From assembly GCA_037126765.1 (NCBI GenBank), contig JBBCBC010000007.1, positions 29,769,667 through 29,833,666 of the forward strand: a DNA stretch of 64,000 nucleotides. The letters run 5' to 3'. The translations under genes were made by a program, and so were the position numbers. Positions 46,936 through 57,241 of the stretch are shown here, one piece after another. The stretch's first letter is position 1, and each line of letters opens with the position of its first letter. Source of the stretch: Stenogyne calaminthoides. Its lineage: Eukaryota; Streptophyta; Magnoliopsida; Lamiales; Lamiaceae. Below the pieces are notes generated by a model. That model was not told where the DNA came from. It searched no databases and saw only the letters and a list, made by a program, of their open reading frames with translations.

Positions 46936-48339
46936 CCAATTGGCGTGAAGTTTGGTTCGTGAGTCAACCTTATTGATTCGTGAAATTTTTCCAGGAATTG
47001 AGCAACACAGTAATAGGTACGCTTCCTGTGTTAATTTCAATTCTTGATGATTGCTTGTTCATAATTTTCGAGCATCTATATTTGGATTTTTTTTTTGTTT
47101 CTCGATCTCAATGTTCGAGTTGTATTACTGTGTTTTTGTTAGTTCTATTGTTAATTATAGAGAGTCCATGATGATTAGATTGGTAGTTCTGATTTTAGAT
47201 GAAATAATGTTGGATTTGAGACTGGGTGATTCTGTTTTTGATGGGATAATGTATGTGAAGAATCTGTTCACTATGTCACCAGGATCTACATTAGTCTGTA
47301 GAACATCACCAGGAAAAGAAACTTTTGAGAATTATAGTACTTAAGGGCAATATTTCTTCTCAAGAATCAATATCCTCATATTTATTGGGTTTTTTCAGTT
47401 ATTGCTTTAAAGCAGCTAATTCAAATTGTAATCATTCATATGCAAGTCTGTTTTGCTTACCCCTGATCTAATCTATGGTTTATCAGTTATGAATCCACTT
47501 GTGATGGTGATTAACATCTGGTTTGTGGTATATCTACAAAAGCATATGTAGTGAAACACATTTATAATTGTACATTTTTCTTCATTCGGCCAATTAATTA
47601 ATCTATGTGGTATATGGCCCTCTTTCATATCACTTGGAATTACTACAGTGCAACACCATTAGTAGCTCTAGTACTGTATGAAGAGTACCAAGATAAACTA
47701 TTTAGTCTGAGAAGGGTGCTGTTGGGGTTTGTGTGTAGGGGTGGGGTGGGGGGTGTTTAGCTACATCCATATTTTCTTGCATTTTACTTTCCAAGTAAAT
47801 CCTGAGCATATCAGATAAATGGATTAAGATAATTTCTTCTTGGAGATGTAGCTTTTCTAGGCTTTCCATGTGTATAATGGTATCACTTATTACTTTTAGT
47901 GTATAAATACATACTTATTGTCTAGGTGGCTGTGAGAACCACCATGCACATCAAGTGGATGTTGCGTGGTGTGTGCGTGTGTTTTGGGGGGGTGGGTGGG
48001 TGTGGAGAATCAGCAACTTTCTTTTCTCATGATTCGTGACTGTCCATCTTGTGATAAAAAACTTCTCTTATAGCTAGAAAAAGATGGGATAAGAAAAATA
48101 AAGGCACATAGTTGCAGTGTCTGTAGAAAATTAGGTATTCACATAGCTAGACTGACATTTTCACAATAAAGAAAGGAAGTCAATAGTTTTCTGATTAAAT
48201 CTTGTTCCTTTGGTACAATCAACCTTGGTTTGTTATTGCAATACAATACATCAGACTCTTTGATCTTGTTCTCTGCTTCCGAATATTTGTCTAAAATTAA
48301 TTATTTTCTCCTTATGTTCTGACATTTTTGAACTGTGTC
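46936..48339. other. CACTA interior, nothing recognised
   Basis: AT-rich with two G-rich runs (47723-47753 and 47985-48003). No protein similarity noticed. It could be intron or 5' region of the captured glycosylase gene. Confidence 0.4.
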
Positions 48340-48623
48340 ATTCCTTGTGTTGATTGGTATTCTTTTCCAAAAGATCCACTATATGTTGTTTTTCATGACG
48401 AAGAATGGGGCCTTCTTGTGCACAATGACCAGTATGTATACTCTCTAGCTTGGTTTGTATGTTGTTTTTTTTAGACTTTAAATTAGAAGGCAACTACATT
48501 CTGGTTTTCTTTTTCATTTTTTCATCTGACACTTTACAGGAAGCTCTTTGAACTGCTTAGCTTTTCCACTGCATTGGCTGAACTAGCATGGCCTGCTATT
48601 CTTAGCAAAAGACATGTATTCAG
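48340..48623 (+). pseudogene. Captured fragment of DNA-3-methyladenine glycosylase I (TAG family)
   Basis: Two exon remnants separated by an intron. Exon A (recognisable 48361-48431) encodes DPLYVVFHDEEWGLLVHND. The donor is GTATGT at 48432, and the acceptor TTTACAG ends at 48539 or 48540. Exon B (48540-48623) encodes KLFELLSFSTALAELAWPA then ILSKRH, followed by GTAAAA. The exons join in phase. The match to the N-terminal part of Tag-type glycosylases (HDxEWG box, KLFE-L block) is clear. These enzymes remove 3-methyladenine from DNA, but the C-terminal half with the remaining zinc ligands is absent, so no activity is expected. It looks like host-gene capture by the transposon. Confidence 0.82.
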
Positions 48624-49789
48624 GTAAAATAACTCTTGCTTTGGTATATTAGTAGAAAATCAATTATCATAAAAATTATACTGCTCGTGCAAGGCCTATT
48701 AAGGTTGCTAACTTCAGTTGTATTTGGTGTTTCGTGATGATGACAGTTGTAACAACACAGTGTGTGTGTGTGTGTATATTGTTTTCACTTTTTCAACTTC
48801 TCATCCGTGAATTCATGACTGATTGCAGGAGTATATGTGTGTGTATATGCATCTCTCCTATGGCTTTTATTATGTGTTGTGGAACTCAATTTTTTGCAGT
48901 ATTAGTAGACAGAATAAGCACATTCAGGAATATTGGAGGTGGTGGATTTTTGTTCTATTTACAGACTATGCTCCTATTTGATTTTGGAATCAGGTTGCTG
49001 CATAAATTATTCTATAGATGGTGTTCTTATTTTCGAATTTTATGTATAAAGTAAATGAATTAATTGAATTGAATGTATGTGTGTGCCCAAAAGCTGAGGC
49101 AAACTTTGTTGGGATGGAGGGAGTAGTAAACATGTCGTTTATGATTTTGCTTAAGTTGATGTTTAAATTTGTTTCAAATTTACTAGGATTATTATGGGCT
49201 TTCTTGGTGGAAGAACAAAAAATTGTGAAGAAGGTTTTGAAGATACAGAAGGCGAAGGAGAAAGTTTCTAAAAGTTAAACTCAACGCACTGTTCAAGGAG
49301 AAAGGCCAATGATGATGATGAAAGAGATGTGGGATATTTTGTTCAATTTCCTATACATTTTAGTTAATTAGTTTGGCTCTTCGATCACTTTTGAATTATA
49401 CTCATCTATCGACTTCTGTTGATGTTATTTGCTAATGTTAGCTCATGTTTTATGTTGCTTTTGATGTTGCTTTGATGCTAATGCTAGTCCGTGTTTTAAA
49501 TTTGTGTTCTTTGATGCTAATGAAATCCTGTGTTTAATGATGTATGCTTGAACGGGTAATTACTGCAATATGAATGTTGTATTCGGTGTACATGATTTCA
49601 TATTTATTATTGTTTATTAAGTGGATAATGCTATATTGGCACAACCTCTCTGCACTTGGGTCAGCTGAAGTTTATTCAGACTTATTTTACCACTTAAATT
49701 ATTCACATTCGTCGGAGAACTAATAGAGCCTAAATAAAGTCTTTTATTTGTTTTCATCTTAGAGTATTAGTTGTAAACTGCAACAATAT
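48624..49789. other. CACTA interior downstream of captured exons
   Basis: Contains a GT microsatellite (48761-48776) and short open frames without recognisable similarity, including one at 49099-49278 ending KVLKIQKAKEKVSKS. GGGATGGAGGGAGTA at 49111-49125 resembles one end of a Stowaway MITE, but no partner end was found. Confidence 0.4.
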
Positions 49790-50120
49790 TAGTTACAATA
49801 TGTAGAAGTATCAGTTCTCTTATGTAAAGGTATTAGCCGCCTTTTATATTAGTCAGTCAAGCTATTTTGACTTTGTTAGTTAGTTGAAAGTTAATTGTTA
49901 GCTTTCATAATTAAATACAAGAGGGTTCCCAACTTGTAAATTACTGATTCATCTTCTCCTTCAATGTAATTACATTTTATTCTCTTCTTCCATGAAATTT
50001 GTTAGTTTGATTATGGTATCAGTTTCCGAATCTGTGAATTCGGTGATACTAGGTTTATGAATCTTTGTGATTCATCTTCCGCTGTGTTTGGTTTGTTGAT
50101 TTTTTCGTAGATCGATTCGT
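49790..50120 (+). repeat. Probable remnant of a short-LTR Copia element (LTR end and PBS)
   Basis: The region to about 50010 reads like the 3' half of a short plant Copia LTR (CAAGAGGGTTCCCAACTTG, TTCTTCCATG) and is followed by TGGTATCAG at 50013-50021, as in a methionine-tRNA PBS. Downstream internal sequence is not recognisable. Boundaries uncertain. Confidence 0.45.
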
Positions 50121-50204
50121 ACATGACATTTTTTGTGCATAAATTTTTCATGTATTTTTTTTTACATAAATTTTGTTAAATTTAATGACTGTGTACAACT
50201 TATA

Positions 50205-50300
50205 TTTAGTGAAAACAACTAATACTTTTTAGTGAAACAACTAATACTTTTTAGTGAAAACAACTAATACTTTTTAGTGAAACAACTAATATTTTTTTAT
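50205..50300 (+). repeat. 22-bp minisatellite, four units
   Basis: Tandem copies of AACAACTAATACTTTTTAGTG with alternating 4/3 A runs. Confidence 0.85.
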
Positions 50301-50659
50301 AATACACAATGAGTTGTAGAGTGCACCTAATGTACAAATTTCGTCTAACCTAAAAACTGTGAGAGTTGAACTTGAGTTCTATTTTACCTCCATTAATTTA
50401 TGGGATATGACAAATACCATAGTAGGAACTTGGTAAGAATGTGTTATACATGTGTCCTTTCTGAAAATTGTTTCACTCTGATTAGAAATTAGAACATGTC
50501 ACTAAAATTGTGGCTTAGAAAATTAAAGCAAACGACTGTAACTCCTTTTCTCTGCTTATATATTTTTTTTAATTGAGACAATCTCAGATCTTAGACGGAT
50601 CAAGTTGAAAGTTTCAATGTGAAGAATGTTTCAGTAAGATGGAACTATGATTTTAGATT

Positions 50660-51397
50660 TGGGGATACAGATAATTACAGTTAAGTCTATCAGACTTCAT
50701 TTATTAATTTAAAGCGGTCTATAACATTATAATGGAACGAACTAGTATTTTAGATTAGGGGATACATATAATAATTAATAAAATATTTAATACTTAAAAC
50801 GTCATATAACTCGGTGCAAACTATATAAATTAAGAAGGTGTATATATAACATATATTCAATTTAAATTATAATTACAATTAAGTCTATCGAGACTTCATT
50901 TATTTAAAGTGGTCTATAACATTATAATCGAAATCTTTTATAATCAATATTTTTTTAAATTCATCCTTAAGGTTCTATATAAAAGAATAATTTACAACTG
51001 TATAATAGTTATTTTAAATTCGCTTATAATATAAATGTACCATGTATAAGTAAAGAAAAATTTTAAACATGATATAAATAATAAAACTCAATCTAAAAAT
51101 ATATACTGAAATAAAAAAACCTTAAAAATATAAATAAAATATAAAAGAATAATTTACAACTGAAATAACAAATTATAATAGTTATTTTAAATTTACTTAT
51201 AATATAAATGTACCATGTATAAGTAATGAAAATTTACCCAATAATCAAACAAATAATAAACATGATAAATAATAAAACTTAATCTAAAAATATATACTGA
51301 AATAAAAAAAAACCTTAAAAATATAAATAAAAAATAAAAAATGTAGAGATTAAAAAAAAAATCTTAAAAATATAAATAAAAAATTAAAAATGTAAAG
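50660..51397. repeat. AT-rich segment with internal duplications
   Basis: Direct duplications include AAGTCTATC-AGACTTCATTTA with GTGGTCTATAACATTATAAT (about 50680 and 50880) and AAAGAATAATTTACAACTG with AATGTACCATGTATAAGTAA (about 50985 and 51145). No coding potential seen. Confidence 0.65.
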
Positions 51398-51457
51398 ATT
51401 GGGGTTCGAACTCGAGAACTAATAAAGGGAACTAATGCACTGCACCACTGGGATAAA
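51398..51457 (-). repeat. Further tRNA-like unit in CACTA
   Basis: On the minus strand, CCCAGTGGTGCAGTGCATTA resembles box A and GAGTTCGAACCCC resembles box B. Same orientation as the 46.1-46.6 kb array. Confidence 0.55.
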
Positions 51458-52145
51458 CTTCATTTTATGTTTAAGGTTAACATTTATTAGTATTAATGCA
51501 ATTGGGCCTAAAATAAAAAATACTATCAGTTCTCGTTTAAGCTATATTAGCAGGAACCCTTAATTCCCAAATCATTTCTTCCCCAATCTCGCGATTTCCC
51601 CAAATCAGCTCATCCCCAATCTCGCAATTTCGACTCAATCGTCCTCAATTCCTTGCGATTTTGACTCCATCTTCCCCAATTCACACCAAAACCTTCAATT
51701 CTATAGCAGCGCAACTTCATCTCGGACCGTCATTAGCCGCGGCGAAATGAAGACTACTAGCAGTAGCCATATTGATGATTATCACAAGCGATTCTGCTTC
51801 GAATGTCTAGTACTGAGAACTTCAATCACCCACAGCTGCAAAATCGATTACTTGCGCCGGCCGTGACCTAATTCATTGAGGGAAATTATTTCGTGAAGTT
51901 ATTCTACGATGAATATCATCAGGTAATTAAGTCGTATCTCCAGAAATTAGGTATTCATTCATCGAATTGGATTGAATTAGGTTATTTTGATATTAATAAA
52001 TTATAAGAATATGATTAATTTGGTTGAGAAAATTAGGGTTAAATACGTGTGATTAATTTTGGAAACTTTGGAATTTTTGGAATTCTGTCGAGAGCAGTAT
52101 AATACGTCAAGCCCGCCCATTATTTATCAATTCAGAATTGGTTTT
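51458..52145. other. CACTA interior left of triple LTR
   Basis: Contains TCTCGCGATTTCCCC-type repeats (51580-51680) and a GC-richer piece (51715-51870) that could be captured exon or 5' UTR. No similarity recognised. Confidence 0.4.
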
Positions 52146-52150
52146 GGAGC
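52146..52150. repeat. Target-site duplication of triple-LTR array, left copy
   Basis: GGAGC, repeated exactly at 57237-57241. Confidence 0.92.
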
Positions 52151-53762
52151 TGTTGGGATATTTTAGTTTTGATGAATTATGCCAAAACATTATCAACTTG
52201 TGTTTTTTGAAGCTAATTTACAGATAACAAGTTGAGGGGGAACGGAAGAACAAATTGAGGGGAACTCATGAAATCGCATTTAAGATGATCGAGATCGACG
52301 AGGTCAAGAGATTTAGGCCGATCAAGATCGATGAGTAGGATGAGTTCCGAGTAAACCGATGAAATTTGAACAAGAAGAAAAAATCATGCCGATTTTTGAA
52401 GAAGAAATGCCGATGCAAAGGTTGATCAAAGAATGATCAAAGGTTGATGCAAAGGTACCGATCTGATAGAATCGATCCAAATCTGAATCGATCCGTCAAT
52501 TTATCCAAATCGATCATTTAGTGAATCGATCACCAGGCAGATCGATCAATTTATCAAATCGGCAGATCGATCACCAGGCAGATCGATCATCAGGTAAAGA
52601 TCGATCACCGGCAGATCGATCACCAGGTAATAACAGATCACCAGGCAAAGATCAGATCACCAGGCAGATCGATCACCAGGCAGGCAGATCGGTATCACCA
52701 GGCAGATCGATCACCGGCAAGAATCAGATCACCGCGATGGCAAGATCGTGATCACCAGGCAGATCGATCACCAGGCAAGAACAGATCACCAGACAGATCG
52801 ATCACCGGTGGCCGAAACAGATCGATCTGTTATCTTGAATCGATGCGATTCGATCAAATCAGATCTGATCAGAATCGGTTTATGAACAAAATTCGAAATG
52901 ATCGATCCATTAGACACACAAAAGCAAATTGATCAATAAGAAGATAACAACATATATGGATGTGACATAAAGCCGCAAAACAACAAAGGCAAAAGGACAA
53001 AGAAAAGCCGAAGATTATTAGTATGGATTTGAATATTACTCTCCAACCAGAATATTCAAATCCACACTATAAATACATTGCACTATCTTCAAAAAGAAGA
53101 CAATGGAGGATATGCAAAGTGAAATTAAAAGCCAAATATTCAAGCAACTCCATTCAAGAACACAGAGCATTACATATCCAAATTTACCCAAGAGTGTTCT
53201 TCATTGTATCTAAGCAAAAATGCCATATCCTAGCTTAGAGAGATTTTCCCATCCTTAGCATTGAGGCTAAACAAATGTAAGGGAAAATCTCACCTTAGTT
53301 GAAACCAAACAAACCCCGACCAAAATCGGTTTGATAGGTTAAGTTTGTAGGTGAGTGGGAACTCGATAAACATCTAGGCAATCCCGTGAGGGTGATAAGT
53401 CCCGCTTTGAGTGAGAACTTCAGAAACATCTATAAAGCGATCCCGTGAGGGTGATAAGTCCCGCTTTGAGTGCGAACTCCAGAACATCTCTTGGGTGTTG
53501 ACTAACACGGTAAACTAAGTCCAAATTGGTTAAGTCGGTTCCCCATGAAGGGAAGAGTGGATGTAGGACGAGTTGTCCTAACCACTATAAAATTGTGTGT
53601 TCTTTATTTGCTTTTATGTTATTACTTGCCTTATGCATTCGATTATAAGCAAAACACACATCGTTCTTAAAAAAAAAAAAATTGGAATCACTCGCCCTCA
53701 CCCCTATTTTATATGCATTACATGGTATTTTCCGTTCTTGGGTTTTCAAATCGGGACCATCA
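52151..53762 (+). repeat. LTR 1 of triple array
   Basis: 1,612 bp. GATC-rich minisatellite with unit AGATCGATCACCAGGC at 52520-52810. A 13-bp inverted repeat and TATA at 53025-53075, two GATAAGTCCCGCTTTGAGTG repeats (about 53395 and 53455), and the conserved GAGTGGATGTAGGACGAG block near 53549 followed by ACCACTATAA. Confidence 0.93.
53025..53075 (+). promoter_or_regulatory. Inverted repeat plus TATA box, LTR 1
   Basis: GGATTTGAATATT and AATATTCAAATCC form a perfect 13-bp inverted repeat with a 13-nt spacer. TATAAATA follows 4 bp later (53068-53075). Confidence 0.78.
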
Positions 53763-53906
53763 ATTGGTATCGAAGCGGGTTGTTCAAAAGGTTCACTCAT
53801 TTATTTCAAAGTGAACACCGAATCGATCTTTTAAAACAAAAACCCGATCTCTGATAAATGCATATATTTTAATGTTTTAAGCGCCATTATCAAAAAAGGG
53901 GGAAAT
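53763..53906 (+). other. Internal domain 1 of triple array (PBS to PPT)
   Basis: 144 bp. PBS-like TGGTATCGAAGC at 53765-53776 (canonical TGGTATCAGAGC with one difference region) and PPT CAAAAAAGGGGGAAAT at 53891-53906. No ORF of note. Confidence 0.88.
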
Positions 53907-55498
53907 TGTTGATATTTTAGTTTTGATGAATTATGCCAAAACATTATCAACTTGTGTTTTTTGAAGCTAATTTACGATAACAAGTTGAGGGGGAAATCTA
54001 AGAACAAATTGAGGGGGAACTCATGAAATCGCATTTAAGATGATCGAGATCGACGAGGTCAGAGACGAGGCCGATCAAGATCGATGAGTAGGATGAGTTC
54101 CGAGTAAACCGATGAGCCGAACAAGAAGAAACATGCCGATTTTTGAAGAAGAAATGCCGATGCAAAAGCCGATCAAAGAAATTGATGCAAGAATCTTGGT
54201 CGATGTAAAAGGATAATCTGAATCGATCTGAATCGATAATCGAATGATAATCGATCACCAGGCAAATCCGGGGACCTGCGGGCAAGAGGATCATGATCAC
54301 CAGGCAGATCGTTTCACCGGGCAAGATCAGATCGGGCCATAAGCATCACGAAGATCGATCACCAGGCAGATCGATCAAGTCAAGAAGAATAGATCAATTC
54401 GTGGCAAAGATCGTAGATTTGGTGGCAGATCGGGGATCACCAGGTAGATCGTGATCACCAAGAAGAACAGATCAAATTGCGGCAAGATCGATCACCGGGG
54501 CAGAGATCACCAGGCAAGAATTGTCGACAGATCAGATCAAATTAGGCGAACAGATCTTCTTTGCTTTAATCGATGCGCTTCGGCGCAATCCCGATGCCTT
54601 GAATCGCGATGAACAAGATTTCCGGCGAAATGATCGATCCGTTAGACACACAAAAGCAGCTGATCAATAAGAAGATAACAACGTATATGGATGTGACATA
54701 AAGCTGCAAACAACAGTGCAAAAGGACAAAGAAAAGCTGGAAGATTATTAGTATGGATTTGAATATTGCTCTCCAACGGTAATATTCAAATCCACACTAT
54801 AAATACATTGCACTATCTTCAAAAGAAGACAATGGAGGATCTGCAAAGTGAAATTAAAAGCCAAATATCCAAGCAACTCCATTCAAGAACACAGAGCATT
54901 ACATATCCAAATTTACCCAAGAGTGTTCTTCATTGTATCTAAGCAAAAATGCCATATCCTAAGCTTAGAGAGATTTTCCCATCCTTAGCATTGAGGCTAA
55001 ACAAATGTAAGGGAAAATCTCACCCTAGTTGGAAACCAAACAAACCTGACCAAAATCAGTTTGATAGGTTAAGTTTGTAGGTGAGTGGGAACTCGATAAA
55101 CATCTAGGCAATCCCGTGAGGGTGATAAGTCCCGTTTGAGTGAGAACTCATTAAACATCTATAAAGCGATCCCCCGTGAGGGTGATAAGTCCCGCTTGAG
55201 TGCGAACTTCGGTAAACATCTCTGTTGGGTGTTGGACTAACACGGTAAACTAAGTCCAGTTGGTTAAGTCGGTGCCCCATGAAGGGAAGAGTGGATGTAG
55301 GACGAGTTGTCCGAACCACTATAAAATTGTGTGTTCTTTACTGCTTTATGTTATTACTTGCCTTATGCATTCGATTATAAGCAAAACACACATCGTTCTT
55401 AAAAAAAAAAAAAATTGGAATCACTCTGCCCTCACCCCTATTTTATATGCATTACATGGTATTTTCCGCGTTCTTGGGTTTTCAAATCGGGACCATCA
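53907..55498 (+). repeat. LTR 2 of triple array
   Basis: 1,592 bp, starting TGTTGATATTTTAG (two G lost relative to LTR 1 and 3) and ending GGGACCATCA. Same internal landmarks; GATC minisatellite about 54240-54520. Confidence 0.92.
54755..54805 (+). promoter_or_regulatory. Inverted repeat plus TATA box, LTR 2
   Basis: Arms 54755-54767 and 54781-54793 pair perfectly; the spacer contains TCCAACGG (54772-54779); TATA at 54798-54805. Confidence 0.78.
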
Positions 55499-55639
55499 AT
55501 TTGTATCAGAGCGGGTTGTTCAAAAGGTTCACTCATTTATTTCAAAGTGAACACCTGAACTGATCTTTTTAAAACAAAAACCCGATCTCTGTAAATGCAT
55601 ATATTTTAATGTTTTAAGGCCATTATCAAAAAAAAAAAT
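55499..55639 (+). other. Internal domain 2 of triple array
   Basis: 141 bp. PBS-like TTGTATCAGAGC near 55501. The PPT has lost its G run and is a run of A. Otherwise homologous to internal domain 1. Confidence 0.85.
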
Positions 55640-57236
55640 TGTTGGGATATTTTAGTTTTGATGAATTATGCTGAAAACATTATCAACTTGTGTTTTTTGA
55701 AGCTAATTTACAGATAACAAGTTGAGGGGGAACGGAAGAACAAATTGAGGGGGAACTCATGAAATCAGACGAAGATGATCGAGATCAGACGAGGCTGCAG
55801 ACGAGGCTGATCAAGATCAGATGAGTAGGATGAGTTCCGAGTAAACTGATGAGCTGAACAAGAAGAAACATGCTGATTTTTGAAGAAGAAATGTCGATGC
55901 AAAGGTCGATGCAAAGAAATTGATGCAAGGTCGGCGTAAAGGTACCGATATTAACCGACCAGAGCCCGTAATCGATCAGGCCATTCAGAATCCGATATGA
56001 CAGTGTATCAGATCAGCCAGGGCAGATCGATCACCAGGGCAGATCGATCACCAAGATGCGGCAAGATCGATCACCAGGCAGATCGATCACCAGGGCAGAT
56101 CGATCACCAGGCAAGAACAGATCAATTTATCGAAAGATTAATCGAATCGATCAGATCACCAGGCAGATCGATCACCAGGCAAGAATCATCACCAGGCAAG
56201 ATCGATCACCAGGCATCGATATCCAGGCAAGAATGAATCAATTTATCTGACGATCACCGTGGTCAACAGATCGATCTGTTAGGCCGAATCGATTTAGCCT
56301 GATCGAATCCAGATCAAAGGCAGAATCAAAAAGCGATGAACGATAATTCTCGGCGAAATGATCGATCCGAGACACACAAAAAAGCAAATGATCAATAAGA
56401 AGATAACAACGATATGGATGTGACATAAAAATTTGCAAACAACAAAGGTAAAAGGACAAAGAAAAAGCTGGAAGATTATTAGTATGGATTTGAATATTGC
56501 TTCCAACGGTAATATTCAAATCCACACTATAAATACATTGCACTATCTTCAAAAGAAGACAATGGAGGATCCGCAAAGAAGTGAAATTAAAAAGCCAAAT
56601 ATCCAAGCAACTCCATTCAAGAACACAGAGCATTACATATCCAAATTTACCCAAGAGTGTTCTTCATTGTATCTAAGCAAAAATGCCATATCCTAAGCTT
56701 AGAGAGATTTTCCCATCCTTAGCATTGAGGCTAAACAAATGTAAGGGAAAAAAATCTCACCCTAGTTGAAACCAAACAAACCCCGACCAAAAATCGGTTT
56801 TGATAGGTTAAGTTTGTAGGTGAGTGGGAACTCGATAAACATCTAGGCAATCCCGTGAGGGTGATAAGTCCCGCTTTGAGTGAGAACTTCCCAGAACATC
56901 TATAAAGCGATCCCGTGAGGGTGATAAGTCCCGCTTTGAGTGCGAACTCGGTAAACATCTCGTTGGGTGTTGGACTAACACGGTAAACTAAGTCCATTGG
57001 TTTAAGTCGATTGCCCATGAAGGAAGAGTGGATGTAGGACGAGTTGTCCGAACCACTATAAAATTGTGTGTTCTTTACTGCTTTATGTTATTACTTGCCT
57101 TATGCATTCGATTATAAGCAAAACACACATCGTTCTTAAAAGAAAAAAAAAATTGGAATCACTCTGCCCTCACCCCTATTTTATATGCATTACATGGTAT
57201 TTTCCGCGTTCTTGGGTTTTCAAATCGGGACCATCA
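55640..57236 (+). repeat. LTR 3 of triple array
   Basis: 1,597 bp, TGTTGGGATA to GGGACCATCA. GATC minisatellite about 56015-56230. Differs from LTR 2 in the first part mainly at CTG/CAG positions. Confidence 0.92.
56486..56535 (+). promoter_or_regulatory. Inverted repeat plus TATA box, LTR 3
   Basis: Arms 56486-56498 and 56511-56523 pair perfectly; TCCAACGG at 56502-56509; TATA at 56528-56535. Confidence 0.78.
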
Positions 57237-57241
57237 GGAGC

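Larger units (their letters stand above)
52151..57236 (+). mobile_element. Triple-LTR array with two miniature internal domains
   Basis: 5,086 bp arranged LTR - 144 bp - LTR - 141 bp - LTR, flanked by GGAGC on both sides. Each internal piece starts with a PBS-like sequence and the first ends with a perfect PPT; neither contains gag or pol. It is therefore a non-autonomous retrotransposon that has gained a third LTR, by unequal crossover, by template switching, or by a multimer inserting at once. LTR termini TGTTGGGATA...GGGACCATCA relate it to the SIRE-like family around it. Confidence 0.92.

Noticed and set aside
49111..49125. Stowaway MITE
   Set aside because: Only one terminal-like sequence (GGGATGGAGGGAGTA) was found; no opposite end or TA duplication pair.
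49018..49278. Small membrane-protein gene
   Set aside because: The open frame crosses a MITE-like terminus, has no recognisable relatives and no clear gene context in the CACTA interior.
52520..52810. CRISPR-like array of AGATCGATCACCAGGC repeats
   Set aside because: Units are tandem with no unique spacers, and recur in three LTRs of a plant retrotransposon; it is a minisatellite.
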